In this document: piece after piece, positions 7,280-15,687 of the stretch
Layout: each line of letters starts with the position of its first letter
How positions within the stretch are numbered: the first letter of the stretch is position 1
NCBI GenBank assembly: GCA_030431855.1
Contig: JAUIII010000005.1
Span: 1 to 50,934 of the forward strand
Direction: 5' to 3'
DNA: 50,934 nt
From: a bacterium
GTDB lineage: Bacteria; Patescibacteriota; Saccharimonadia; Saccharimonadales; Saccharimonadaceae
Translations under genes and position numbers: made by a program
The notes under the pieces: model-generated
What the model was told of the DNA's origin: nothing
Database searches by the model: none
The model's input: the letters and a program-made list of their open reading frames with translations, nothing else

Positions 7280-7998
7280 GTAAGCGGGAACTAACTATAC
7301 TCCAACTGTACCCGCGCGATATGAATATCTATGGCGACTGGGGCAATGTTTTGACAGTCATGCGCAGGGCAGAATGGTATGGCTACCAGCCAAAACTCAT
7401 CGAATACAATCCAGGTGATGCATTCCCAGACCATGTCGACATCATTATTGGCGGTGGTGGACAGGATGCCGGCCAAGAAAAAATTACTGCAGATCTTTTA
7501 AAAATTAGCCCGAAGCTTCACGAGCTAGCTGAGGCCGATACGCCAATGTTAATGATTTGTGGACTGTACCAGCTGTTTGGAAAATTCTTCAAGACCAAGG
7601 ATGGGGTAGTAATCAATGGTATTGGTATCCTTGATATTGAAACGTATGGCGGCAAGGAACGTATGATTGGCAATATCGTTACTGATAGCGATGAGTTTGG
7701 CGAGATTATTGGCTACGAAAATCACAGCGGACAAACGTATCTGGGTGACGGCGTATTACCACTTGGTACGGTTCGCAAAGGGGCTGGCAATAACGGCTCC
7801 GATACTACAGAAGGTGCTCGCTATCGATACATTCTTGGTAGCTATATGCACGGCTCGTTACTGCCGAAAAATCCCGCTATCGCAGACTGGCTACTCGAAA
7901 AAGCCGCCATGCATCGCTACGGAGACTTCAGCACCTCTCTGCTGGATGACCATTTCGCCAAGCAGGCCAGGGTAGTTGCCGTAAAGCGACCTCGCTAG
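7276..7998 (+). CDS. gatD: GatD, glutamine amidotransferase subunit of lipid II amidation
   Basis: A 240-residue class I (CobB/CobQ-like) glutaminase that supplies ammonia to MurT. The catalytic Cys lies in M-I-C-G-L-Y-Q (about residue 94) and the His in the S-Y-M-H-G-S-L-L-P-K-N-P block (about 193). An IGGGGQDAGQ glycine-rich segment precedes. It is translationally coupled to murT. Together they imply an amidated, Gram-positive-style peptidoglycan. The stop codon lies 2 nt from that of the convergent peroxiredoxin gene. Confidence 0.94.
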   Translation: MSKRELTILQLYPRDMNIYGDWGNVLTVMRRAEWYGYQPKLIEYNPGDAFPDHVDIIIGGGGQDAGQEKITADLLKISPKLHELAEADTPMLMICGLYQLFGKFFKTKDGVVINGIGILDIETYGGKERMIGNIVTDSDEFGEIIGYENHSGQTYLGDGVLPLGTVRKGAGNNGSDTTEGARYRYILGSYMHGSLLPKNPAIADWLLEKAAMHRYGDFSTSLLDDHFAKQARVVAVKRPR

Positions 7999-8000
7999 CT

Positions 8001-8489
8001 TTAGAATGCCCCGCTGCCGTAGCCACTACTGGCTTTCATGTGGCTGCGTAGTTCTGATATCACTTGATCGCCGTGGCCGAGCGGAGTCACCCTGCCCCAC
8101 ACCTTCACTACTTGCCCGTCTGGATTAATCAAAAACGTTTTTCTCAGTATCCCCTCTTTGCCAAACATTTTTTTGCCCCATGCACCGTACGATTCTAGTA
8201 CGTTCCCTTCTGGGTCAGATAGCAAAGTAAAGTTTAAGCTATGTTTTGCTTTGAATTTTTCGTGACTATCTGCATCATCTTTACTGACACCCACTACCTC
8301 GGCACCAAGCGCAGCTAGGTCGTCACGTGCATCACGCAAACTACACGCCTCTACTGTACAGCCCGGTGTATCGTCTTTCGGATAGAAATATAAAACAAGC
8401 CATTTTCCGTTAAAATCGCTCAGGCTTTTTTGTTTGCCATTTTCGTCGTTCAACCTAAAATCTGGTGCTTGATAGGGTACATTCTTCAT
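8001..8489 (-). CDS. bcp: Thioredoxin-dependent peroxiredoxin (Bcp/PrxQ)
   Basis: A 162-residue AhpC/TSA-fold peroxidase that reduces hydroperoxides. The peroxidatic Cys is in FYPKDDTPGCTVEAC, which also carries the PrxQ-type resolving Cys five residues on. The conserved Arg region and the LINPDGQVVKVW strand are present. The start at 8489 (MKNVPY) was chosen over an ATG at 8495 because TATACT (complement of 8496-8501) abuts 8495 and lies 6 nt from 8489. It protects a probably oxygen-exposed cell; the genome also has an NDH-2 that can generate peroxide. Confidence 0.94.
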   Translation of the reverse strand: MKNVPYQAPDFRLNDENGKQKSLSDFNGKWLVLYFYPKDDTPGCTVEACSLRDARDDLAALGAEVVGVSKDDADSHEKFKAKHSLNFTLLSDPEGNVLESYGAWGKKMFGKEGILRKTFLINPDGQVVKVWGRVTPLGHGDQVISELRSHMKASSGYGSGAF

Positions 8490-8571
8490 GTACATAGTAT
8501 ACCACCCCTAGTAATTCATGTCGTTTTAGGCTATAATCGTGCAAGAATTCCGACAAATTCATACACACTAT

Positions 8572-8648
8572 CGGGGTGTGGCGCAGTTGGCTAGCGCGCG
8601 CGGTTTGGGACCGTGAGGTCGGAGGTTCGAGTCCTCTCACCCCGACCA
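8572..8648 (+). tRNA. tRNA-Pro (TGG)
   Basis: Acceptor CGGGGTG/CACCCCG, D-arm GGCGCAGTTGGCTAGCGC, anticodon loop TTTGGGA giving TGG, T-arm GGTTCGAGTCC and encoded CCA. A TATAAT -10 lies at 8532-8537. It is divergent from bcp. The GC-rich island begins just after its terminator. Confidence 0.95.
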
Positions 8649-8682
8649 TAGAAAAAACCTGCAATACGCAGGTTTTTTCTAT
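8648..8682 (+). terminator. Intrinsic terminator of tRNA-Pro
   Basis: Perfect 15-bp inverted repeat (8648-8662 with 8668-8682), 5-nt loop, with A6 and T6 runs in the arms. Confidence 0.92.
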
Positions 8683-8702
8683 GGATGAAATTACGTGGCT
8701 CT

Positions 8703-8736
8703 GTCCCGGCCGCACACCGTGGTGCGCGGCCGGGAC
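8703..8736 (-). terminator. GC-rich hairpin, probable terminator of the foreign-looking gene
   Basis: A 34-nt inverted repeat of two 16-nt arms with one mismatch and a 2-nt loop, almost entirely G and C. It begins 25 nt past the stop of the minus-strand gene at 8761. It lacks a T-run, as is common for actinobacterial terminators and unlike the other terminators here. Confidence 0.6.
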
Positions 8737-8760
8737 GTGTCGCTTCGCGGCGGCGGGTCG

Positions 8761-9123
8761 TCAGACCTTGAAGCCGGCGGGCCAGGTGAGCGCGGGCAGC
8801 GCCTCCTTGACGGTCATCACCATCTCCCACTGCGCCAGCAGGTCGTCGAGCTTCCTGAAGAAGGCAGCATCGACGGCCAGGCTGGCCACACCGTCATGAC
8901 CACGCTCCGCTGCCCGCAGGATCTCGTCCTCGTCGAAGACGCGGAAGTTGGCACCGAAGGCTCCGTAGACGAAGCCGAAGAGCTTGCGCCACTTGCCGTC
9001 GGCGACCAGCCGCGCGACCTTCTTGTTGTCCTTGAACACGTCGGCGGTGTCGTAGGCCAGTTCCAACACGTGCTCATGGAACTGCTTGGTCACCTTGCCG
9101 TCCTTGTCCTTCGCCTTACCCAT
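8761..9123 (-). CDS. Small GC-rich hypothetical protein, probably horizontally acquired
   Basis: A 120-residue soluble, mostly helical and charged protein. I do not recognise the family; a central aromatic patch (W-R-K-L-F-G-F-V-Y-G-A-F-G) stands out. By my count only 12 of 120 codons end in A or T (about 90% GC3), against roughly balanced third positions in neighbouring genes. It is also unusual in having a Shine-Dalgarno-like GAAGGGAA about 6 nt before the ATG, whereas neighbours look leaderless. It lies just beyond tRNA-Pro, a common insertion site. A source in a high-GC organism such as an actinobacterial host is an inference. An assembly chimera must also be considered. Confidence 0.72.
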   Translation of the reverse strand: MGKAKDKDGKVTKQFHEHVLELAYDTADVFKDNKKVARLVADGKWRKLFGFVYGAFGANFRVFDEDEILRAAERGHDGVASLAVDAAFFRKLDDLLAQWEMVMTVKEALPALTWPAGFKV

Positions 9124-9289
9124 CCTGGTTCCCTTCGTCGGAAAATCTGGACATCATCGCGATGCGATATGTGTATTAAAGTAAGCTCAAGCACATTACT
9201 CAAGCGTAAGGATTTTATGTACATACATTAAAAATGTACGAAAAAACGTGCTTGCTTCGTAAATATCTCATATTTGGTACTATAAAAGC

Positions 9290-9868
9290 ATGACAGCAGC
9301 GCTTATTTCATATTCGATCAGCTTCTTTCGGGCTGCTAGCTATATTTTCACCGTACTTGCTTGGTTGTGGCTTGGTATGCTGCTTGCCCCACCATTGGTT
9401 GATTCTGGCGCGCTAGGCGTGTTTCTGCCTTCTCAATTTGCGCAGCCAGTAGAACCTTCTCCCGCGCCCGATTCAAGCTCCCCATTACTCCTGGTGGTTG
9501 GGGCGGCTGTGACATTACTGATGGTAGTTATTTCGATCGTAATTTTGTGGCGTTTACCAAAAACGGTCAGCAAGACTGGTCAACACATTAGTAAAAGCGT
9601 GACGCACGCCGCCATGCCGATCCTTACCCACCATAAAAAACTACCCAAGAAGAAACAACGTGCGCTGTCTGCACGTGTACTGGTCTATGTACGTGTATCG
9701 CTTGCTGTTCTACCTTTCGTCGGCATGGTACTGGCTCCGCCTCTCGATGATTTTGACTATGGCATTAGCGTTGTCGTGGGTGGTTGGGTCGTAAGCGCAG
9801 CACTACTGTCACTACTGCTTGAGTATGGCTTACGCTACCTACACAAAGGCAAGCACTTGAACGCTTAG
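9290..9868 (+). CDS. Integral membrane protein, function unknown
   Basis: A 192-residue protein with four predicted membrane segments (about 10-35, 64-87, 128-148 and 156-180) and a basic, Lys-rich loop between segments 2 and 3 (about residues 90-125). No family is recognised. Membrane segments 1 and 3 are each followed by an LAPPL motif, suggesting an internal duplication of a two-helix unit. TACTAT at 9278-9283 ends 6 nt before the ATG. The 9124-9289 gap otherwise holds the right edge of the GC-rich island and short AT-rich inverted sequences. It precedes the subtilase by 37 nt on the same strand. Confidence 0.75.
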   Translation: MTAALISYSISFFRAASYIFTVLAWLWLGMLLAPPLVDSGALGVFLPSQFAQPVEPSPAPDSSSPLLLVVGAAVTLLMVVISIVILWRLPKTVSKTGQHISKSVTHAAMPILTHHKKLPKKKQRALSARVLVYVRVSLAVLPFVGMVLAPPLDDFDYGISVVVGGWVVSAALLSLLLEYGLRYLHKGKHLNA

Positions 9869-9905
9869 TAGAAACATTTTATACTTGTAATGGTTTATCC
9901 ACCAC

Positions 9906-11579
9906 ATGAAAACAAACAAAAAATTATACCTCATTTTTCTTGCTCTCCTCGTGGCGGGTATTGGCTGGCAAGCAGCTTTTTCGTGGCCGGTAGAATCATC
10001 GGGTAAATCCATCGAAACCCGTCCCATAAATAATACTCAGTCGACTGGGGGCGTAGCAAAGCACAGCCAGAAGTCTAAACCCGCCACCGATAGTAATACA
10101 CGTAGTGGTGTAGCCACTAGGAAAGATTTGGATAAAAGCTATGAGCGCGCACCAAAACAATATGCAATCACCAAGACTATACAGAAAGAGTATACGTACC
10201 GGGCGCTTCTTACGAGCAATGATCCGCTGACAGCCTCTAGTTGGGCACTCGACGCAATACAAGCTTCAAACGCATGGGATACTTCCACTGGTAACGGCGC
10301 GGTTGTCGCCGTAATCGATAGCGGTTTTGGTCTTGCACACGAAGACCTTGTAGATCGATGGCATGAGAATAGCGGAGAAACCGGAGTAACCGCAATAGGT
10401 GACCCGTGTTGGTCTGGCTCGCCTCAAGATAAGTCGACGAATAACTGTGATGACGATGCGAATGGCTACGTTGACGATTGGCGGGGTTGGAGCTTTATCT
10501 ACTCTGATAATAACCCTCAAGCTGGCCTCGAAAATGCGGTTGGTAGCGGAGTAAGCCATGGTACTGAAGTAGCTGGGCTTGTAGGCGCAACTGGCAATAA
10601 CGGCGTCGGCATCGCGACACTCAGCTGGAACAACCGCGTGATGCCGTTACAAGTATTGAGCGACGATGGTATTGGCTATACCAGTGATGTTGTTTCTGCA
10701 ATCTATTATGCGGTTGATAACGGTGCGAGTGTTATCAACATGAGTCTTGGAGGTGACGGGGTTGACCCCGCCATGCGAACAGCGCTTGCCTATGCGTATA
10801 GCCATGACGTTGTCGTGGTTGCGGCAGCAGGCAACTGCGGTACCGACACCGAGTATGGATGCGACCCGGCCAAGCCTGGTACAATGAGCTACCCTGCGCT
10901 GGAGCCATCGGTTATTGCGGTTGGTGCTATTGATGCAACAAACACGCGAGCAGACTTTAGTAGTTATGGACCTCAGCTCGACGTCGTCGCGCCCGGAAGT
11001 GGCAGTATTCGCTCGACACTCTGGACAAATAGCAACCCTACCAATGCATACGCTGCAACCCTGTATGGTACGTCATTTGCATCGCCTTTCGTAGCGAGCT
11101 TAGCGGGACTCGTCAAATCTATTCGTCCTGATACATCGGTAGACGATGTCACTGCCCTAATTGACGCGACAGCCCAACAACCAACGTCCATGAATGGCAC
11201 ATGGTACGACAACGAATACGGACACGGGATTATTGATGCTTCGTCTGCTCTTGATATTGCAACGTCATTAAACGCTAACACCGTAGCCGAGTCTCCGGTA
11301 TTGATGCAAACTGGCAATAGCAGGTCGGAGCACAGCTATAGCTATAAGTCGACACTAGAGAGCGGATGTGGACTAGAAAAAACTACGTATTGTACCGTGC
11401 AGATGGTTGACCAAACTGCTGGCTACCGCAGGTATCTTCCCTACAAATTAGTGGACAGTGCCTTAACGACTGATTGGAGATACAAAGGTTCCATATTACT
11501 TCCCACTGGTGCATGGCTACTCCATAGTCAAAGTGGTGAAACAAAATCAGCCAGTGGCTACTGGCTGATTCAAAAGTAA
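9906..11579 (+). CDS. Secreted subtilisin-family (S8) serine protease
   Basis: A 557-residue protein. An N-terminal signal or anchor helix (about 7-25) is followed by a Ser/Thr/Lys linker and propeptide-like region to about 105. The S8 domain has the catalytic triad Asp138 (VIDSGF), His218 (SHGTEVAG) and Ser390 (GTSFASPF), with oxyanion Asn310 (AAAGN). Extra Cys residues (about 168, 181, 311, 319) may form disulfides. A C-terminal domain of about 110 residues follows the protease. It probably acts at the cell surface, possibly on host or environmental proteins. Leader is short, with no Shine-Dalgarno; TATACT lies at 9880-9885. Confidence 0.93.
   Translation: MKTNKKLYLIFLALLVAGIGWQAAFSWPVESSGKSIETRPINNTQSTGGVAKHSQKSKPATDSNTRSGVATRKDLDKSYERAPKQYAITKTIQKEYTYRALLTSNDPLTASSWALDAIQASNAWDTSTGNGAVVAVIDSGFGLAHEDLVDRWHENSGETGVTAIGDPCWSGSPQDKSTNNCDDDANGYVDDWRGWSFIYSDNNPQAGLENAVGSGVSHGTEVAGLVGATGNNGVGIATLSWNNRVMPLQVLSDDGIGYTSDVVSAIYYAVDNGASVINMSLGGDGVDPAMRTALAYAYSHDVVVVAAAGNCGTDTEYGCDPAKPGTMSYPALEPSVIAVGAIDATNTRADFSSYGPQLDVVAPGSGSIRSTLWTNSNPTNAYAATLYGTSFASPFVASLAGLVKSIRPDTSVDDVTALIDATAQQPTSMNGTWYDNEYGHGIIDASSALDIATSLNANTVAESPVLMQTGNSRSEHSYSYKSTLESGCGLEKTTYCTVQMVDQTAGYRRYLPYKLVDSALTTDWRYKGSILLPTGAWLLHSQSGETKSASGYWLIQK
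11545..11570. terminator. Hairpin inside the subtilase 3' end
   Basis: Perfect 11-bp inverted repeat AATCAGCCAGT/ACTGGCTGATT with a 4-nt loop, ending 6 nt before the subtilase stop codon. RNase Y ends at 11590 on the other strand, so this coding hairpin may serve as a terminator for both convergent genes. Confidence 0.5.
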
Positions 11580-11589
11580 TACACTGTGT

Positions 11590-13080
11590 TTATTTAGCGA
11601 ATTCGATTGCGCGTGTTTCTCGAATTACGTTTACTTTAATTGTGCCAGGATATTGCATCGTACTTTCAATCTTGTTGGCAATATCACGTGCAAGCTTAAT
11701 GCTCGACAAATCATCAATTCGCTCTGGACGAACGATAACGCGCACTTCGCGACCGGCAGATATTGCATAAGCCTTGTCGATACCGTCAAAGCTGGTGGCG
11801 ATATTTTCAAGATCTTTCATTCGTTCAGCGAAGTTCTCTGCCGAGATATTGCGTGCGCCCGGGCGTGCCGCTGAAGCAGCGTCAACCACACGAACTACTA
11901 ACGCTTCGGGTGTTGTCGCTTCAATATCGTCGTGGTGTGCTTCAATAGCATGCACGATATCTTCGCTCATACCGTATTTCTTTGCGAGCTCAGCACCAAT
12001 GTGGTGATGCTTTCCTTCAATTTTATGAGTAACTGCCTTGCCAACATCGTGCAGTAGAGTCGCTATTTTGGCGACACGAACATTTGCCCCAATTTCTTCA
12101 GCAATCATGCCAGCGATGTGTGCCATTTCGGTTGAATGCATGAGAACGTTCTGTCCGTACGATGTACGGAATTTCAGCTCGCCGAGCAAACGCAGCATTT
12201 CTTTTGGAATACCAACGACACCTACTTCGCGCGCTGCATCTTCGCCCGCGCGGTCAACTTCTTTATCAATTTGCTTCTGCGCTTTCGCAACCACTTCTTC
12301 GATACGACCTGGGTGAATACGACCGTCTTTCATGAGCATTTCAAGCGTTAGGCGGGCAACTTGTCGTCGCACCGGGTCAAAACTGCTCATAACAATCATG
12401 CCTGGCGTATCATCGACTAAAATATCGACGCCTGTTGCACGCTGTAATGCCTGAATATTACGACCTTCTTTACCGATAATACGGCCCTTCATCTCGTCAT
12501 CAGCTAGCTTAATTGCCGTGATGGTTCGTTCGGCGGTCACTTCACTACTCATGCGCTCCATAGCCGTCAGCAAGACAGTCTGTGCACGCTCTTCTGCATC
12601 TTGCATGGCGTCGTTTTGCAGTTTGTTAACTAAGCCCATCAAATCATGCTTGATGTCACGCTCGGTCATCGCCATCAGTTTTTCGGCAGCATCTTTTTTC
12701 TTTAAGCCAGCAATTTTTTCAAGCTTATCTTGTTGCTTCGTACGAATTTCACGAATTTCATTTTTTAGACTTTCAACTTCGTCTTCTTGTGTACGGAGCT
12801 TTTCTGCTCGCTTATCAAGTTCATCGAGTTTCTTATCGAGGTTCGTCTCGCGATCTGCAAGGCGATTTTCTACCTTTTGCATTTCTTTGCGTCGCTCTTT
12901 TTCGATCTCTACTGCCTCGTCTTTTGCTTTCAAGACAATATCGCTCGCTTTGCTTTTCGCGCTGGCAAGCTCTTTCTCAATTTTGTTTTTTCCTTGTGAT
13001 ACTTGTTGCTTATCGTAGGCGAATTTTCCTCCCACGCCTAAAAGCACTCCGATCACAGCGGCAATAATCTCTATGCCCAT
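11590..13080 (-). CDS. rny: Ribonuclease Y
   Basis: A 496-residue membrane-anchored endoribonuclease that starts mRNA decay. In order: an N-terminal transmembrane helix (about 3-22), a long charged coiled coil (about 30-190), a KH domain with GRIIGKEGRN (about 202-211), and an HD domain with LLHDVGKA followed by EAHHDD. Length and order match the family. Unlike most genes here it has a strong Shine-Dalgarno sequence (AGGAAGGAA on the minus strand, 13086-13094) and a leader of roughly 115 nt. The leader could allow regulation of this key RNase. Confidence 0.97.
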   Translation of the reverse strand: MGIEIIAAVIGVLLGVGGKFAYDKQQVSQGKNKIEKELASAKSKASDIVLKAKDEAVEIEKERRKEMQKVENRLADRETNLDKKLDELDKRAEKLRTQEDEVESLKNEIREIRTKQQDKLEKIAGLKKKDAAEKLMAMTERDIKHDLMGLVNKLQNDAMQDAEERAQTVLLTAMERMSSEVTAERTITAIKLADDEMKGRIIGKEGRNIQALQRATGVDILVDDTPGMIVMSSFDPVRRQVARLTLEMLMKDGRIHPGRIEEVVAKAQKQIDKEVDRAGEDAAREVGVVGIPKEMLRLLGELKFRTSYGQNVLMHSTEMAHIAGMIAEEIGANVRVAKIATLLHDVGKAVTHKIEGKHHHIGAELAKKYGMSEDIVHAIEAHHDDIEATTPEALVVRVVDAASAARPGARNISAENFAERMKDLENIATSFDGIDKAYAISAGREVRVIVRPERIDDLSSIKLARDIANKIESTMQYPGTIKVNVIRETRAIEFAK

Positions 13081-13201
13081 ACCGGTTCCTTCCTCTGTTT
13101 ATTCCCGCTACGTGTTCGTCGTGGCGAATTGGTGTTATCACAGAACAAACAGAAAGTTTCAAAAAGTTAGTAACAAATCAGTCCCAAAACAGACTAGTTC
13201 T

Positions 13202-13207
13202 ATTGTA
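13202..13207 (-). promoter_or_regulatory. -10 box of rny
   Basis: TACAAT on the minus strand in the tsaB-rny gap. It predicts a start near 13195 and a leader of about 115 nt before the rny Shine-Dalgarno sequence. Read-through from tsaB also remains possible. Confidence 0.5.
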
Positions 13208-13234
13208 GCTCGACTTTGTCTGTGTAGGCAAGTA

Positions 13235-13624
13235 TTATTTGCGCGGCTTTGTAATGTTCGCTTCCCGCCCATACATGGGCAATACTACCTTCTCGTTTTC
13301 GCCAGCGCGAAGACGAGTAACCGCTTGGTTTTTCCAGTCGTCCCCCACCTCGCCAACGATAGGGACTGCCTTTGTTTCTGCAATCGTATTTAGTACAGTC
13401 ATACCGATTCTTAGCCCCGTAAAGCTACCTGGGCCTTTTAGTACACCGATTCCAGTAATGTCATTCCAGCTTGCATGCTGCTCGGCAAGCTTTGTTTCTA
13501 TATATCGCAACAGATTCTGAGCAAGCGTACGATCTGCCTGCCACTCATCTTCAGCGATAACGCCCCTCTCATCAAGCAACGTTAACTTACAGGTTGGTGT
13601 TGAGGTATCGAGTAGTAGTATCAT
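13235..13624 (-). CDS. tsaB: TsaB, t6A tRNA modification subunit (short form)
   Basis: A 129-residue protein. TsaB is the pseudo-enzyme partner of TsaD in making threonylcarbamoyl-adenosine at tRNA position 37. The ASKHA N-terminal lobe is clear: LLLDTSTPTCKL at the start and the GPGSFTGLRIG motif around residues 65-75. E. coli TsaB has about 231 residues; here the second lobe is missing, leaving essentially the dimerisation lobe. Short forms are known in reduced genomes. It overlaps tsaE by 4 nt (ATGA). Confidence 0.9.
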   Translation of the reverse strand: MILLLDTSTPTCKLTLLDERGVIAEDEWQADRTLAQNLLRYIETKLAEQHASWNDITGIGVLKGPGSFTGLRIGMTVLNTIAETKAVPIVGEVGDDWKNQAVTRLRAGENEKVVLPMYGREANITKPRK

Positions 13625-14088
13625 AGGCGCTCACTTAGTGTATCTATAAACTTTTCAGCCGATGTACCATGTGGAACGAGGGTCAATTCACGATCAGTTT
13701 CGGTCGGACTTGCAAACTGTACTTCTAAAAAATCATTACCGAGAACATCGCGCACAATTGCTCCCCATTCAATACATACAATCGTAGCGCTATCGTTTCG
13801 TGTTTCAATCAACTCGTCAGCCATAATACCGGGGTCTGATAAGCGGTAAAAATCGTAGTGTGCCAGGCGTAGATTATCGCGAGCGTCATCGTACAATCGA
13901 CTAATCGTAAAGGTTGGGCTCTGCACTGTTTCTGCAATATCAAGGCCTTCTGCTAACCCTTTGGTAAACGTGGTCTTTCCAGCGCCAACGTCACCTACTA
14001 ATTGCAGCAGTTCGCCACCCACTAGCAACTCGCCAATTGTTTTGCCCAGTTGCTTCATTGATAATTCACTATTTACGGTTATTTTCAC
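13621..14088 (-). CDS. tsaE: TsaE, ATPase of the t6A synthesis complex
   Basis: A 155-residue P-loop ATPase with Walker A GDVGAGKTTF, the SPTF switch motif and the conserved HYDFYRL and EWG blocks. It turns over the TsaBD complex. I chose a GTG start at 14088: the longer frame to 14106 contains TATACT (complement of 14097-14102) in its first codons, and that box ends 8 nt before GTG. tsaD is not in the window. Confidence 0.92.
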   Translation of the reverse strand: MKITVNSELSMKQLGKTIGELLVGGELLQLVGDVGAGKTTFTKGLAEGLDIAETVQSPTFTISRLYDDARDNLRLAHYDFYRLSDPGIMADELIETRNDSATIVCIEWGAIVRDVLGNDFLEVQFASPTETDRELTLVPHGTSAEKFIDTLSERL

Positions 14089-14096
14089 TAGAGATA

Positions 14097-14116
14097 AGTA
14101 TAGCATTTGTTATACT
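14097..14116. promoter_or_regulatory. Divergent -10 boxes for tsaE-tsaB and the GNAT-citrate lyase operon
   Basis: Minus-strand TATACT (14097-14102) and plus-strand TATACT (14111-14116) lie only 8 nt apart. They end 8 and 7 nt from the GTG of tsaE and the ATG at 14124, so both messages should be leaderless. Confidence 0.65.
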
Positions 14117-14123
14117 GATTTAT

Positions 14124-14567
14124 ATGAGTCACCAGGTTGTTGTACGGCCAGCTACAGCAGACGATTTACAATCGATCGCTGCACTAGAGCACGTGCTTCA
14201 TAGTTACGAAGTCGATCCTTCTTTGCAGTGGCACCACTTTGAGACTAGTTCAAATCGTGTGGTTCTACTTGCTCTCGTAGATGGCGCAGTTGCCGGCATG
14301 GTAAAACTGAACATGGTATACAAGCTATCAAAAGCAATGGCAATGTTGGATGAATTAGTTGTTCATGAGGCTAATCGTGGGCAAGGTGTTGGATCGGCTC
14401 TGATGACTGCCGCAGAGGGTTGGTCGTGGGACCATGGTGCAGATATTATCGATTTTACAAGTCGTGAAAGTCATGAAGCGCTTGGCTTCTATGAAAAGCT
14501 CGGCTACCAAAAACGCGCCACGAATGTATACAGAAAACTAAGAGAGGGGTACGATGGCTCGCGTTAA
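14124..14567 (+). CDS. GNAT-family N-acetyltransferase
   Basis: A 147-residue GNAT protein. The VRPATADD start, the acetyl-CoA pyrophosphate loop HEANRGQGVGSAL (about residues 81-93) and the GFYEKLGY motif near the C-terminus are typical. The substrate is unknown. It faces tsaE-tsaB, and rimI often sits beside these genes, but the sequence reads as a generic GNAT, so RimI is only a possibility. It overlaps the citrate lyase gene by 14 nt and shares its transcript. An upstream in-frame ATG (14037) is rejected because it would run through the divergent promoters. Confidence 0.88.
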   Translation: MSHQVVVRPATADDLQSIAALEHVLHSYEVDPSLQWHHFETSSNRVVLLALVDGAVAGMVKLNMVYKLSKAMAMLDELVVHEANRGQGVGSALMTAAEGWSWDHGADIIDFTSRESHEALGFYEKLGYQKRATNVYRKLREGYDGSR

Positions 14568-15687
14568 ATTATCTGAATACCGTGCGAAGACACTGCTGGT
14601 CGGCGATGATTATCAAGGTACTTCGCTTAGTCTCGAAGGCCTTAGCAAAGACGTTGCGAAGCTCGCAACTGACACAGCTTATATTATCAAGGTAGACCAA
14701 GGTATTAAAAAACGTGGCAAACAAGGCCTCGTGCGCCTGAATGTAAGTGCTAAAAACGCACAAGACACTATCAAAGAACTTGCGGAAAAAGGCTTTCACC
14801 GGTTTATCGCTGAGCCAATGTTTACCCATGATGATAGCGAGGAGCGCTATGTAAGTTTCGAGCGAACCCGCGATGGTATCAAAGTCTTGTATTCAGAGCA
14901 TGGCGGAGTTTCGGTCGAGGAAAATCCCGACAGCGTACAAGAATATTCGCTTGAAGACGTTCCCCTGCCGAAACATTTCTTGCAGCAGGTGCATGATGTT
15001 ATGAATACGCAACATATGAGCTTCGTAGAGATTAATCCACTTGTAGTACGAAATGAAGCTTGTACGCTGCTCGATGCGGCCGTACTTGTTGATAGTGCGG
15101 GTGAGTATGTTAGCAGCTGGACGGGAGAAGATATTGTCGAGGCACGGACTCCAACTGATACGGAAGCCGCTATCGCAGTTTTAAATGACAATTCACCAGC
15201 CGCGTTTACATTTCGCATTTTAAACCCAGACGGAGCATTATGGCTGCTGCTGTCTGGTGGCGGAGCTAGTATTACAATTGCCGACGAAGCCATGAATCAA
15301 GGCAAGGCACATCTCATTGGTAATTACGGTGAATACAGTGGCGGGCCTTCAACCGAAGAAACCTACCTGTATACAAAAGAAGTACTAAAGCAACTGTTTG
15401 AATCAAACGCGCCGAAAAAGGCGGTTGTTATTGCCGGAGGTGTTGCTAACTTTACTGACGTGAAGAAAACATTTAAAGGAGTTATCCAGGCACTCAGTGA
15501 AGTAAGCGGGCGGTTAGAGGAGCAAGGAGTTAAAGTGTTCGTTCGTCGCGGCGGACCCAATGAGAAAGAAGGCCTAGCGATGATGGAATCATTTTTGAAG
15601 GAACATAATTTATTCGGTAGCGTTCATGGATCGGATATTGTGCTGACTGATGTAGTAACAGAGGGACTGGAGTATATCGATGCGTAA
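14554..15687 (+). CDS. ATP citrate lyase, ATP-grasp/citrate-binding subunit
   Basis: A 377-residue protein matching the N-terminal part of animal ACLY, and the smaller subunit of plant and Chlorobium enzymes. The ATP-grasp part has KKRGKQGLV (about residue 52) and the metal-binding VEINPLVV; the citrate-binding part has GNYGEYSGGPS, a GGVANF turn and VRRGGPN. With the next gene it cleaves citrate, using ATP and CoA, to acetyl-CoA and oxaloacetate in the cytoplasm. Succinyl-CoA synthetase beta is a relative, but the citrate motifs favour ACL. It overlaps its neighbours by 14 and 8 nt. Confidence 0.9.
   Translation: MARVKLSEYRAKTLLVGDDYQGTSLSLEGLSKDVAKLATDTAYIIKVDQGIKKRGKQGLVRLNVSAKNAQDTIKELAEKGFHRFIAEPMFTHDDSEERYVSFERTRDGIKVLYSEHGGVSVEENPDSVQEYSLEDVPLPKHFLQQVHDVMNTQHMSFVEINPLVVRNEACTLLDAAVLVDSAGEYVSSWTGEDIVEARTPTDTEAAIAVLNDNSPAAFTFRILNPDGALWLLLSGGGASITIADEAMNQGKAHLIGNYGEYSGGPSTEETYLYTKEVLKQLFESNAPKKAVVIAGGVANFTDVKKTFKGVIQALSEVSGRLEEQGVKVFVRRGGPNEKEGLAMMESFLKEHNLFGSVHGSDIVLTDVVTEGLEYIDA

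Noticed and set aside
8576-9231. Plus-strand and alternative minus-strand frames over tRNA-Pro and the GC-rich island
   Set aside because: GC-rich DNA opens long frames on all strands; only the minus-strand 8761-9123 frame shows codon bias and a ribosome site.
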